Made by a program: the position numbers and the translations under genes. A stretch of 64,000 bases of DNA from Bursaphelenchus xylophilus (Eukaryota > Nematoda > Chromadorea > Rhabditida > Aphelenchoididae), in contig CAJFCV020000003.1 in the NCBI GenBank assembly GCA_904066235.2, positions 62,001 through 126,000 on the forward strand, read 5' to 3'. The notes beneath the pieces were generated by a model. That model had not been told where the DNA came from. It saw nothing but the letters and a program-made list of their open reading frames with translations, and ran no database searches. Shown piece by piece: positions 45,961 through 57,507 of this stretch (the stretch's first letter is position 1; each line of letters opens with the position of its first letter).

Positions 45961-46693
45961 ACAACTGATTCTTTGTACTTCCCCGTCTAGCGTGTTTATT
46001 TATATACAACTTTCGCACTTCCCAAAGAAAAGTCCAGTCTGGCAATTTTTTGTTTAACTTCCCGAACCCAATCCAAGCAAATTCCGCTCAAAATGTAACC
46101 GCAGAGCTCATCCACAAACTTGGGTTGAAACATAAACCCCCAAGGGGTTGGGAAACTGAACGGATTCCCGAATCTTCACTGTATGATATATGAGTTTGGG
46201 AAGAGGCGTTAAAAACACACTCCAAAATGTAACTGAGCCAGCAGGCCCTAAATTAATTTCAACGCATGCCACTCATCAAAAGCTCTCAAGTAATCAGACT
46301 TCCGCGCGCATCTCCCTCCACTCCTGACGCCGCCGTGGACACGTGGAACACCAAGAGGAACTTGAGTACCGTGAGGGAGTTGTAGGAAAATGCTGAGGAA
46401 GACTTATCGTAAATTATCTTTGAACGACTTTTTTCGCAGAGCAACGTAAATCATGGCTACAAGATCGGTATTGACAGCAAAAGAAAGATGAGAAATAAGT
46501 AACAACTCCATACATAAAAATTCTTAATAACAAACCAATTGATTTTCAAATGAATACAGGACGACAGTACTGCAAATTTGTCTTTATTTTGTCGTTACGT
46601 AAAATGACCAATCACCGTTAATCTAGTCTTTTGTTGGCCGACAGAGAAGTGTTTCCTGGCTTCCTTACATATTTGATTTTAATCGACTTTTTA

Positions 46694-46858
46694 CAGTGGA
46701 TGGCCTGATCCAGTGGCAAAAAACATACCATTTTGAAGGGGAAAAGGCACCCTGCAAAACGAAGCTTTTTCACTTTTAGAAGGAAGCATTTTACCACATT
46801 TTTGATCCTTCCCGAATGCAAATTGGTACGTTTTTTGAAACTGGATCAGTTCCCCACT
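46694..46858. repeat. Family A palindromic MITE, copy 7 (short)
   Basis: The left end CAGTGGATGGCCTGATCCAG and right end (CTGGATCAGTTCCCCACT) are inverse copies. The interior is shorter than in other copies because of an internal deletion around 46740. Confidence 0.75.
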
Positions 46859-46928
46859 ATGAATGAACATCAAACCAAATGTAAGTAACAAAATGTTCCT
46901 AGGGTTTTTCGATGGGAATTCTCGGAGT

Positions 46929-47082
46929 TATCTGTCTGTGGGAAATTTTGTTGATAAGCGTAATGTCGACAAGCCAATCGCGTCGCTGAAGTAAAAAGCA
47001 ATTTATTTTGCCGCGACACCCATTTCTCGGCGGGTTTTCGAAGCGACAGAGCGCTCATTAACTTTGCGACAGACTGATATCT
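46929..47082. repeat. Family B palindrome, copy 7 (diverged)
   Basis: The left end TATCTGTCTGTGGGAAATTT and right end GACAGACTGATATC match the family ends; the core has AGCGACAGAGCGCTCATTA. The arms are more diverged than in other copies. Confidence 0.6.
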
Positions 47083-49678
47083 CATTTCTTTTGTCAATTA
47101 TGTCATTTGGTTTAGACAAAATTCAAAAGTGGGCGGAAACATTTTCTTCTAGTATATCGGCAAGGCAAAGAAAGAAAAAACCACAATTATCCACTTTTCA
47201 ACCCTGACTACCAAACAAAACGGCATCGTCCTTCGCATGGTCATCCCTTGAAACACCAGAGATTTCATCATGACGTTATCTACCCTCTTCAGATGGAGAA
47301 AAAATTTTTGCTGATTAAATTTACATAACTGGATATTCCGAGAATCACCCACAGGAAAGTTAAATCCCACGTCTTGACAAATCGAATAACCCCTCTTGAG
47401 AAGGGAAGTAACAGCGGTAGGAAATAGTATAACCGTATGTAAATTGTAATTATGGGAAATGAAAAAAAAAGACGGAGACATCCTACCGTACGCTAAGCAG
47501 CCGATGAATGGAATACTAATAGACCGGCGTGATTGTAAACAAAAACTTGTCTGCAGAATTTGTGGCGGTCAGCTGAAGAGCATCTAAAATTCCCCAAGAT
47601 ATTTCCAGTCATCGATTTTTCGCCATAATCCCAGTCGGAGTTCACGGACGCTCAACAATTCCGAGACATGCTAGTTTGGACCTAGCACGTACACATCCAC
47701 CAACAAAGATTTTATTTTTACTTCAATACCTCCTGGCCCTTGATCCCCCGCAGACTTTTCCACTGTTCTAACAACACGTCAAAGTGGGTTCGCGCCACCA
47801 CGACGCTTTCGAAACGAACCGCCAAAAACCACGGCTTGAATGGCCTCGAATATGGCCTCAGGCCATTGTCAAAATATGAGAAAACTGCCAGAAGCAAGTG
47901 CGATTCGGAAGGGAAGTCAGTTCTTCCTTATTTTCAGGGATTCGAATACTCAAATCCACTCTTCTTTTCGCCGTGTCCCTGGGACATGTGGACGAGAGAG
48001 AATAAGACATTTGGCATCAAAAAACAGCACAATTAGCACTCTGGCAGTCGCTATTACGGTTGTCCTGCTGCGTATCAGGAGGGTGAGGTGATTGTTTCTA
48101 TTAAGAAGCGGTTGAAGAACAATCTAAATACTTTATTCTGCAAATACAATCTTCGAGAAAATCGTCGAGACAACATGGCGTTTTGACGTTGATTTCTCTG
48201 AGAGCTCAGGACAATACGGCATTCGTTGGTAGAATGAAGAGGAAATTTTCTGCCTATTAACGACATTATACTCGTTTCAATGTGTGCTTACCTAATACCT
48301 GCAGTGTTGTTCGAGCAGGCAAAGACCGCTTTTAATTTTCTTGCAAAGAGTCTACATGTTGTATTGTGTGATTTTGCAGCCTCGTCCTAATCGCACAAAT
48401 TTTGGCTTGGTGCCACAACATCTTTCGACGACCAGAAAGAGGACGTGTGGGGGTGGTGCACGTTCGTATCATTTCACCATTTTTACGACATTGATTTAAC
48501 CGCTCGACAAACAAACAAAGAATGCTGAGAAAAAGGCCATCTTAAACGTCAAAATCCAGCTCTTTTCTACATACCGAACAAGCAGTAGAACTTGTTATTT
48601 TGCCGCTATTAAACCATTAATTTATTAGATTTTCGTTCCAAGATTTTTTTCCAACACAATTACCGTTTCCATGATGTCTTGTTAAAGTGTTGTTTTGCAA
48701 ACAAAAACGTTCGGGATATTCGGTTTTCTTCCACAGACAATCTTATTACGGCTAGGCTCATTTGTACCGAAACGTAAGCCTTGTTGGGCGGCTGACGTGC
48801 GTGGATTATGCTGATGAACTAATGCTCAACGTGCAAAGTTCAGAAAAGTGAAGGCGAGTGGGGTGTTTGGACGGATGCTTCATTCAATTATCGCAATTGA
48901 CCTCAACCTCAAAAAGGAAACTGTTTGCGTCTACCGCATTCAGGTCACATTGAAATTGATGACGAATTACCGTGTTAAACATTCATTACCTTCCTCTCCA
49001 GTTCCCCTATTTTGCCCAAGAATTTATTGTTTCTCGGGCGCATTTTGTTTCGCAAAGATATCATCATTCGGCAGAGATTTGAAGTCATTATTTCAATTAA
49101 TTGGCTCTGCAAATGAATGTCCAGTCTGTGCCGTTCTAAGTCAACCGTTCGGCGGAAGGAAATGCTTCTTATCTTTGTTTGGATCATGGGTTAGGTTCGT
49201 GCTGTTTTAAAAGCGTGCAGATGGATTGTGAGGTCCGAAGAACAATTTTCTACCCCATTCTTTTAGGGTAGATCGAAGCAACCAGGTGTTCTTAAGAGGT
49301 TGGTGAAAGGCGGATATACAATTGCGGGCGGCCAGTTTTCGGGGTGACGGTATTTTCTGGTTGTCCCGACTTTTGCGGACAGCCTGCGACATTTGCGGGC
49401 ATATTATAACGCGAGAAACGTTTAAACTAAAGAGCATGTAGCGCTAATCTTAGCAAGCCTAATTAGCTTAAAACTAAGTGTTCATCTCAAATATGGATCG
49501 CGGTACAAGTTCAAGCTATGATCTTGGGGAAAAAGCAAGATCCATAAACTCCGTACCGGAAAATTTCGATTGCAAACGTCACCGCGGCCCGCGGAGTTGT
49601 AGCAAAGTCCGGTTATCATCAAAACTCCTGCCTAAAAATGGCTGCTCGCAAGTGGCGCTACGCCCTGTTTATTAAGTA

Positions 49679-49960
49679 CAGGGTGGTTCAGCCGGAGTCA
49701 ATCAACCCTTATTTGGGAACCCAGCGGTTCCCGAGATACGAGGTGGAAAGAAAATTTTGTCAACCAGCATAGGTCAAAAATGCACCAATTTCTATAAAAT
49801 TTGTATCAAATGGAAGCTGAGATGGCCCATTTTTGTCCACCAGACATGACGGGTCTACGTTTACGGAGACCTTTGACATCTTCATTCCAAACCGTTGGGA
49901 CCCAAACCGGTGAAACTTTTTTGGAATTTTTTTTGTAATGATTTTCGATTGTGCTTCTCG
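49679..49960. repeat. Possible single transposon end
   Basis: Begins ACAGGGTGGTTCAGCCGGAG, sharing the CAGGGTGG start with the nested element at 38585, and continues as unique sequence. No mirror copy was found in the window, so the call is tentative. Confidence 0.25.
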
Positions 49961-51324
49961 GAATTGAAACTTTTAGTTTCGGTCAAAAAAAAGTCGACAA
50001 ATTTGCAGAAGAAACTTGAAAAAATAAGTACTCACGTGTGTACCAAGTGCGTCTAAAGCATATTTCAGTCTAAACGAAGGACCAGGTCGGACGAATGAGA
50101 ACGAAAGCTGTTTTCTCGGACAATCTAGGCCTGGAAACTTGTTGTGCTTCTTCGGGGTGGATGTGCAACAAGTGCATGGTAACAGTCCCCCATTTTTGCA
50201 TTTTTAAAAACTTCGATTAATTAAGTCTGCTACCCCAGAAAAAAGAGTAATATAAATGAAAATGTCAAAGGTCAATACGGCCGCCTTCATGAAAGTATAC
50301 CCGTCCTACCGGATGGACAAAAAATGGTGTGTCTCAGCTTTAATTTGCTAAAAATTTTATAGAATTGATGATTTATTGGCGGAGAAATACATGGAATAAT
50401 GTTGGAAACTCCGGTTGAACCGCTTTGTAAACTATTACTAATATGCAAAGAAAATATTGCAAAAAGTAGGAAATTGCGCGCTGCAAACTGAGCTTTTGTT
50501 TTCTTGCAGTGCATGTGTCCTAAATCACCCCTGCGACTTTGCAAACGGACCAGTGCACGACGCAAATCAGGCTTTAGTTAACCATTCTTTTTGTATGTAC
50601 TATCCGTCAACGGTTGACGTATTTCGCTAAGGTTCAATAACTTTTACGAAAATTGGTTTACCGATGGGTCTGGAAAACAATACTGGGATTTTGTTTATCG
50701 TTCAGCGCGACCAGCCCACTGCTATATATGAGCGCTTCTCCTTCAAAACCAACGTTGTTTCCTTTTCTTGAGACCCACCATTCAGCAAGTCGACTATTCT
50801 GCACTTCTTGCAAGTCAAGTCGTTCTGTATGTCCTAATTTGCATCGTTTTGATAAGGAAGACTTTAAATGCCGTTGCCATTTGCAGCCTCCCTTCGACTT
50901 TGTTGCCTCTTTACCCAAATTTTCTCATCGCACGCAATCGTCCAGAGATTCGCAGGGATGGATTCATTTGAATAAATAAATCAGTGGGAAGGAATTAGTG
51001 GGCTTTTCTGTTAATCGTAGCCTCAGGGTATAAATGTTTTGCGTTGGGAAAGTTGGGTTGTAGTACGTAAACTATGCTTTTAGTGCGAACAACATCAACC
51101 ACGACCTTTAGTTTTCAAGTCCCACCAATTTCGGCTGATTAAAGGATTTGATTTCATTTACAGCCTATGTTTCAAAAATTTACATGTTGTTTGCTCGGGC
51201 CATGAAATAAGTTCATTATGTTGGCGTTAATTCCGCCATGGTGAAATTGTAGGCTGTGCTAAATTAAATTTGCTTTAATGCCGAGTTTTAAACATGACCC
51301 CGGCAGTTCCTTATACTCCGCTTT

Positions 51325-51560
51325 CAAAAGTGCGTAGACCTTTTGTCATGGCGCACAATGCGTTTTGTAGTTGTTTTCGCGGGTTGCACGTACCATTTTG
51401 AAGCATTTTGCATTGTCTTCGGCAATGTTTCGAGTGCACAATGCAAAACACGGAATTCACGGTGCAGAAACACCTCACGACAAAAAGTCTGCGCACTTTC
51501 GAAACGGCGTGATAATGCTGTATTCTCCTGGATGGGAATGGCAAATTTTTTGCTGATTAA
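51325..51560. repeat. Family D-like repeat, copy 3 (diverged)
   Basis: Has GCGCACAATGCGTTTTGTAG, GAGTGCACAATGCAAAACAC and TCACGGTGCAGAAACACC in the family D order, and ends in TGCGCACTTTCGAAA. Pairing is weaker than in copies 1 and 2. Confidence 0.45.
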
Positions 51561-51593
51561 AACGGGGTTAATATGTCGCCAGAGCTAGTAGCA

Positions 51594-51731
51594 TGTATGA
51601 CTCTGCTGGAAAAATAGTGAGCAATCGCTTCGCTAAATTGAAAAGCAATTCGATTTTTTCCCCAAAAAAATTCATTTACTCAGCGATGATGCGATTTCTG
51701 ACAGGGTAGTCATTATTTTCGCAACTGATAA
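51594..51731. repeat. Family B palindrome, copy 8 (diverged)
   Basis: ATGACTCTGCTGGAAAAATA on the left and TCATTATTTTCGCAACTGAT on the right are recognisable, diverged family ends around a GAGCAATCGC / GCGATGATGCGATT core. Confidence 0.55.
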
Positions 51732-53164
51732 TTCAAGGTAAAACGGTCTAAAAAATTACAAGATAAATCTCACGTTTTTCGTAAATTTTTGTATGCTTGC
51801 CGTATGTTTATGGCGTGATATAAAAAGTATAAGCGTTAGTCTCAAAAATGTTGTCTACGGTTCTTCCAAGTTTCGTCAAAGGGGCGTCACACTTCGAGAA
51901 CATCCCCTGTGAGTTCGCCTACAGTAAATCCTGCTTTCCCAAACAATTCCTTTTTAAGAAGTTTTACTCAGCGCGCCACAAAGTCTCTGCACTATGCGTG
52001 CACCGTGAATTTTACTCGCCGCCGTGCCAAAAGTTTTTTCACGGGACGGCGTACAGTGAAAACATGCCACGACTTTTTCACCCACCTTGTATTTTTGAGG
52101 ATCCCACAGAATTTTCCGCAGCCTTTTTTCTCAGCACGCTATCTCTTGTTTAAAAATTCAAAACCGCATTTTACTATCTATCCCTGTTCATCCTTGTTTT
52201 CCTCAAATTTTGCCGCCCCGGTATTTCAAATGGAGCCAAATTGAAAGCAAAAAGTCTTTTTTCTGACACTACTGTTCACTGACATTATTTCGCTCTTCGT
52301 TTTATACGTTGAAACTTTTTAATAGTATTTCCGATTTATTTTCAAAATTTTTGCAACATTTTAATTTTTTCGGTTTACGTGGGATGACGACGCAACGCCC
52401 TCTTTCTCCAGACGCTGTGAGTCGTCAGCCGCGGTAAATTTGCATAATCTTGCGATGTCGTAGGAAATCGCTTGCGTTTCCCGGATTTTGCAAGTTTTGG
52501 GGAGGAGCCAGCGTTTGTAATAGTTAAAGAGCATAAAGTTTGACGTAAAAACGCGGAATTTTCATTTGGGATTTGGCTAATTCGGCCGAGGGCTTTGTCC
52601 CGGCTCCTTCCAGAACTCGGAAATTGGCTGCGTCAGAGGGGAGGGGTCAGGTTATTAACAATTTAACCCGTTTTCGTTGTTTTTCGTATTGATCATCGCT
52701 GAAGAGTTCGTGGGCTGAGATTTTTAATTGGAAGGCGGTCTTAAACTATTTTTTATATTAGGATTACCGTTTCAAAAGACAGCAGCTTCCGTTGAAACAC
52801 TGCCTTGCATCAATAATCGGCCTTTGGATGCTCGTGTTTATGTTTGTAATTAACGAACGGCTCAGTACAGTAAAAACAACATGAGCCGTGTTGGAATAAA
52901 TCGCATTGTCGTAGGAGAAAATTGGATATAACCCATTGCTTAAAAGCCCCGAGAAGCCCTCATTAAAGGGTTGACATGGTGATGTCTTCTTCATTCGAAA
53001 TGATTTACATATATGAAATTGACCGTCCGCAGATGTGGGCAAATTTGTCAGATTTGTTATGTTTAAGCCTTTCACTATTGATTAAGATTGTTCGCGTATG
53101 ATTTGCAGGAGAGCGGTGTATTTTCTACAGTCAAGATTTTTTTTAACACACACGGGCCGCATAT

Positions 53165-53415
53165 CAAACCCTGAAAGCTTTACCTCGCGCTTTGTAGGAG
53201 CAGCAGAAATATTCAACGATCTTGTCGGTCGAGGGGGTACGCGAAACACGGGGTGTAAAGATAATAAAATCACCTTTAGACTGTAACTTTCGATCCAAAT
53301 ATCTCGATCATTTCTGCAAAGCACAAACTAGAATTCTCGCATATGCTTTGGAAAAACTTACTCTAAGTTCATAATTGAAATATGTCGCACTGGTACCTCC
53401 CCTGTCAGTCAATGT
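53165..53415. repeat. Family C repeat, copy 4
   Basis: Contains AAATATTCAACGATCTTGTC, the TTTCGATCCAAATATCTCGA tract and TTCTGCAAAGCACAAACTAG, then the closing GGTACCTCCCCTGTCAGT. The order matches the copy at 56393. Confidence 0.65.
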
Positions 53416-53689
53416 TGGCTTTCCCTACAGTACTTTAACGTTTTCCTCAACTGCCGACTATTTCCGAGCTACCGAGAAAAGCCAAAAAGTACACACCATC
53501 AGACGCATATATATAACAACGTGACATGCATCTTGCGTGTAGCATAAAGGCACCGATTTTTATGGCCTTCGGGATTTATGAATGCCCCAATAAAACATCC
53601 CCCGCCATTTCAATTTATAAATCTATTCCATCGAATTTGCGAGTTAATTTCGTTTTTGAATATCAAATATTCATACCTTTTGCAAACTT

Positions 53690-53697
53690 TTTTCAGG
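53690..53697 (+). promoter_or_regulatory. Possible trans-splice acceptor for pdf-1
   Basis: TTTTTTCAG ends about 48 bp upstream of the pdf-1 ATG, with no matching donor close upstream. It fits a spliced-leader acceptor, which is usual in nematodes, but could also be a cis acceptor for an upstream untranslated exon. Confidence 0.4.
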
Positions 53698-53743
53698 TGT
53701 TCACACTTGGTAAATTTCACCGCAAGAGATCTCTAACAGTAAA

Positions 53744-54420
53744 ATGAAAGTGAGTGGCCTGGTCCAAGCTCTGTTCGTTCTTCTGGTTATCGCCTTGGCA
53801 CAAGCTCAACCCTTGGTCTACAGGCCCTACGGACTGCACAATGTGAGTTACTCAGACTTCAGTGAGACTTGGCGAAATTTGGACTGAATTGTTTTATCAG
53901 TTTGCCGGAAAAGTAATGTGGATTCGTTGAGTTTCGAATTGGGTCGCGGCGGCTAGCCGCGACTAAAGATATGGAGCGCGGCTGCGACGAGACATCTTGT
54001 AGCGACAAATCCACATTATTTTTTCGACAGGCTGACAAGAAAAATTCCCAGATCATGCTTTAAATAAACCACCGAAATTTGGTCAATTAAAATTAATTGA
54101 CTTTCCTGGCGAAATTGACAAAAAAAAGTACCGAAAAAAACGTATTTCTCCGACCATCCCTTCTCATTCTCAATAGTCCCTTGACTAGAAAGAAACGTTA
54201 AATATTCTGATTACAACGACCCCAACTCTCTTTCCAGGTCGGAATCCCCGTCTCGACGTATCGGCACGCCAAACGCTCGAATGCCGAACTCATCAACGGC
54301 CTCATCGGCATGGACCTGAACACGCTGCAGGCGGTAGGCAAACGCTCCAACGCCGAGCTCATCAACGGCTTGATCGGCATGGACTTGAACCGACTTTCGT
54401 CCATCGGCCGAAGAAGATGA
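53744..54420 (+). CDS. pdf-1: Pigment dispersing factor neuropeptide precursor (PDF-1)
   Basis: Two exons: 53744-53842 and 54238-54420 (282 nt, 93 residues). Exon 1 encodes a signal peptide (MKVSGLVQALFVLLVIALAQ) and the start of the propeptide. Exon 2 gives a KR-flanked peptide beginning SNAELINGLIGMDLN and ending LQAVG, a KR site, then a second peptide with the same first 15 residues ending LSSIG, then RRR and the stop. C-terminal Gly before dibasic sites predicts amidation of both. C. elegans PDF-1 also encodes two SNAELINGL peptides, which act on the GPCR PDFR-1 to control locomotion, roaming and mate searching. Here the two peptides are almost identical, closer to each other than I recall for the C. 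elegans pair. The intron contains a family B palindrome (53895-54036). Confidence 0.93.
53895..54036. repeat. Family B palindrome, copy 9 (in pdf-1 intron)
   Basis: The left end TATCAGTTTGCCGGAAAAGT and right end TTTTTTCGACAGGCTGA are inverse copies; GTGGATTCGTTG is mirrored by AGCGACAAATCCAC. It occupies about a third of the pdf-1 intron. Confidence 0.8.
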
Positions 54421-54693
54421 GAGAAAACAAACACCGCGGTTGGACTAATACTGGAGAGATTTTCGTTTCGAGACCAAGAGAAAAAAACTATTGTTTTCAA
54501 CTTCAACTGCATAAATGTTTCCTAATGTACCGCTTGTTATGCCAATATCTGAATATATTGATACCTTTTAGCCAGTAAATTGTGATTTTCGTGTAAGGAA
54601 AGTTGGAATTAAACCGATAGGGACAGACCTGACCAAAGTACCCGTAGACAAACATAAATTCTACAGCATTGAATATAGCCATCAAAATTTATT

Positions 54694-57507
54694 TTATCCT
54701 GGATGAAAATGCCTTTCAGCGATCTCCGTAGCATTAACAAATTTGACGGCCCGATTCCTATAATTCTCCAATAATATCGCTTGATCTTCACTGAAGATTT
54801 TGCGAAAGAAAACCCTGTTAGTCCGCCAAATTGTTTCGTTGTAAATCGCCGGTGAAATATGAGCGTCGTCGTATTCCCTGATATCAATTTTTGAGATCTC
54901 TTCCGGCGTCAACCCTCGACCAATTCTTTTCTTCAGCGAATGGCCAGAAATTAATTTTTCATATTCGGGATGTTTCTGCATCAATCGATAGAATTGCAGT
55001 CCAAATAGTCGTTGATCAAGATACCAAAGCCAGTTAATTTTGTGCAAATATTGGTCTAGTTGGCCGTCGAACATTTGGTTTGTTTTGGCTTCCATATATT
55101 CGCCAGTGGCGATATCATTGGGCAGGATCCCTGAAGATCAAACTTTAGAGGTGCTGACAGGTTACTATGTAGAATATATATCAGTCTGTCGAGGAAATAA
55201 TGCCAAGAAGATGAATTGTGTCGCGAAAAAATGAAATTGCCTCGCTTTACCGACGCAATCGGCGCAGCGACATTGTGCCCATTATTTTCCCGACAGACTG
55301 ATAGTTTGTTGTCGTTGGAGCAAATTCGGCACTATGTAAAAACTAAAGTTCCCTCTGCACTGTGCAATTTCTTGCTTTTTTCACACTGCAGAAGGTTTTT
55401 TGGGCAGTCGAAAAGGGCGAGAAGGGACAAAGGGAGATTTTAAACATTGTTTCACGGGTACGGTGACGGAGCATCAAAAATGTGGCAAAATGTTTCCCTT
55501 TAAAAGTGAAAGCCCTTTCCCTCATAAAAAGAGCGAGCGCGCTTTTGAAATCAGAGTTTTTTTCACTTCGCTTGGAGAGGGAAGCATTTTGCCACATTTT
55601 TGATACTTCCCGGATGCAAAATGGTACGTTTTTTGCCACTGAGTCATGCCCCCCACTGTAGTTAATTGTGGTAAGAATTCGACAATTAACTAGCGTATCC
55701 AAAATTAACCAAAATGCCATACACATAACCTCCTTCCACAGCTGAGCCGGCATCGCAATTGTAGACATTGGATATTGGTGAAAACTTAATTTTTTCCATC
55801 TCTGCGGCTTACAACAGTCCGGATTGAAGACGACGATCCTCATTCCATGCCTGACATCCGGAAAATGATCCTCTTTGCGGAATGGGAAATAATCAACATC
55901 CGATGTTATCAAAATTGTTGAGTTTGACGGATGCCGTTGAACGAATGAAGTGGCAGCGGCAAAATTGCGCATGTTTTGGGCGAAATTGTTCGACTTCAGC
56001 GTGTTGTTCTTAAAGTACAATACGACTGCCTGAAATTGTTTGAATTTTGAGGTTCATGCGGTATCTGAAAAGACTAAATTTCATGAGCTTTGAAGTGCTT
56101 TTTGCCGCGGATTTAACGACGGATTTAAAATTTTGCGTTATGGGGGTTTCTGCGAAAAGGGGTTTTTTAATTGATCCCTTTAGATAAGCGAGCATACGTA
56201 GAAAGAATCTAGCTTAAAGATTTATCTTAAAATTCAAGTAGCTCCAGTTTTCCAGCCCGATGAAAGGTCTGAGGTTCGGGGGACATGCACTGTGCAAAAA
56301 ACGTCAGGCGAGCGACAGCCCAAAAAAGCTCTTCCCACTGTGCAAAAAGCGAGAAACTGCACAGTGCAAAGTGAACTTTGTTTTCGCTCACAAGGGAAGT
56401 ACCTCAGATTTTCTTTAAATGCTGCACACACAACGGGAATTTACTTGATATCAATTTATGAAAATTTTAGCTCGCGCCTTGCAGGCGCTGCCGAGATATT
56501 CAACGATCTCCCTGAGAGAGAGCGATCAGAGAGAAGAACACTTTTTGGCCATAACGGGGCGAAAATTTCTTATTTTTTCTGGAAACATTACTCTCAGCAG
56601 CAGAATTAGGTATGAAACTTCTCGTGTCAAAATTTGGTAAAAAGTGTCAATTTTTTGCCGACTTTCGATCTAAAAATCTCGATTGTTTCTGCAAAGCGCG
56701 AGCTAGGATTCTCGCATATATCCTAGAAGAAATTATTCTAAATTTGTGCCGAGTTTCATCAAAAGCTGTGCGTCACATTTGGGGTACTTCCTCTGTCAGT
56801 GAAAGCGCCAAAAATCAGTCGACCGACTGACTTCATGGACTGACTGAAATTGAACTTACACCCAACCGCTGAAGTTCTGCGACAACTTCTCTTGTCGCAC
56901 GATTATTCGCATATTCCGCTTCGGTTCCACAAAGCATTACAATCGAAGAGACGTTTAAATTTCGCCAATGCTGAACAGCAAACGGAATAGTCAGCACATA
57001 ATGTAGATTCGAGTCGGATGCGAGAATCACATATTCTTGAGAGGTGTTATACGCTGCATTAAGTGTAGATTCATTAGATTCATTCGGCGTGTGGGGATAT
57101 AGATAATGGAAGGTGGTTAACACAATAATCAAGGGGCATACCGACGTCAACAATATAGCAATAGCTAATTTAGAAGTGGCACAGCTTTGAGTGTCTCTAA
57201 AATTTGGAAGATGATAAGAGAAAGATATTACACTTTTACGGTAGCTAATGTAATATCAAGAAAGACATGGAGCAAGGGATATACTATTTACAAAGAAGGT
57301 ACCCCAACATATCAATCTCTGAAAATTTAACTAGCGCTTTGAAGCCACTGCCGAGATATTGAACGATCTTTGTCGCCGAGAGAACATGTGAAGCGCGGAG
57401 AGTGGCCAGACGGAAAAACAAGCAAAAATTTTTCAACCGTCAGACTTTGAAAAAAGATGGGAAGAAATATGTTTTTCAAACTTAAAAAAATTACCTAACA
57501 TCCTCAT
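54694..57507 (-). CDS. Putative type II membrane glycosyltransferase-like protein
   Basis: Four exons: 57507-57495, 57197-56860, 56029-55723, 55130-54694 (1095 nt, 364 residues). A short N-terminus (MRMLETLKAVATSK) precedes a membrane anchor at residues 15-36, giving a type II, Golgi-like topology. The luminal part starts with an Asn-rich stem (several N-x-S/T sites), then EYVILASDSNLHYVLTIPFA, AVVLYFKNN and ILITSDVDYFP. The DVD at residues 161-163 resembles the metal-binding DxD motif of GT-A glycosyltransferases. Later motifs are HQYPMSTIAMPAQLWKEVMW, KTNQMFDGQLDQYLHKI and WYLDQRLFGLQFYRLM, a pattern like the acceptor-side LDQ motif in such enzymes. I cannot name the family or substrate. 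The gene faces pdf-1 tail to tail, with 273 bp between stop codons. The last intron carries families A, B and D. Confidence 0.65.
55179..55303. repeat. Family B palindrome, copy 10
   Basis: TATCAGTCTGTCGAGGAAAT and its mirror ATTATTTTCCCGACAGACTG enclose a short core. It starts 49 bp upstream of the acceptor of the last exon of the glycosyltransferase-like gene. Confidence 0.8.
55345..55410. repeat. Family D fragment
   Basis: CTCTGCACTGTGCAATTTCT and TTTTCACACTGCAGAAGG resemble one side of family D. The fragment lies next to a family A copy. Confidence 0.45.
55450..55660. repeat. Family A palindromic MITE, copy 8 (left end lost)
   Basis: The right end (TTGCCACTGAGTCATGCCCC then CCACTG) is intact and the body is typical (GCATCAAAAATGTGGCAAAA against TTTTGCCACATTTTTGATAC), but the left end is replaced by unrelated sequence. 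Confidence 0.75.
56283..56390. repeat. Family D fragment
   Basis: CATGCACTGTGCAAAAAACG, CCCACTGTGCAAAAAGCG and CTGCACAGTGCAAAGTGA follow each other. The first and last are inverse, as in copies 1 and 2. Confidence 0.5.
56393..56797. repeat. Family C repeat, copy 5 (full length)
   Basis: Starts GGGAAGTACCTCAGATTTTC and ends CACATTTGGGGTACTTCC, which are inverse. The core includes GAGATATTCAACGATCTCCC, a TTTTCTGGAAACATTACTCT tract and GCAAAGCGCGAGCTAGGATT. At about 405 bp it is the clearest copy with both ends. It lies in an intron of the glycosyltransferase-like gene. Confidence 0.75.
57290..57420. repeat. Family C fragment, copy 6
   Basis: GGTACCCCAACATATCAATC, TAGCGCTTTGAAGCCACTGC and GAGATATTGAACGATCTTTG match the first third of family C. 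It lies in the first intron of the glycosyltransferase-like gene. Confidence 0.6.

Larger units (their letters stand above)
40678..53743. other. Long region without a recognised gene, probably part pll-1 5' region, part intergenic
   Basis: Thirteen kilobases with no frame that shows family similarity and consistent splicing. The pll-1 model needs at least one exon upstream of 40677, so part of this is likely intron. It contains family D copies (45645-45960, 51325-51560), family A (46694-46858), family B (46929-47082, 51594-51731), family C (53165-53415), a possible single transposon end (49679 onward) and a few short open frames. Most of the rest is AT-rich, with local GC-rich patches (40460-40680 is pll-1 exon; 41200-41340; 42990-43220). 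Confidence 0.5.

Noticed and set aside
48975..49187. Minus-strand ATG frame of 70 codons, basic
   Set aside because: No family, no neighbouring exon, and ordinary composition for the region. Not distinguishable from chance.
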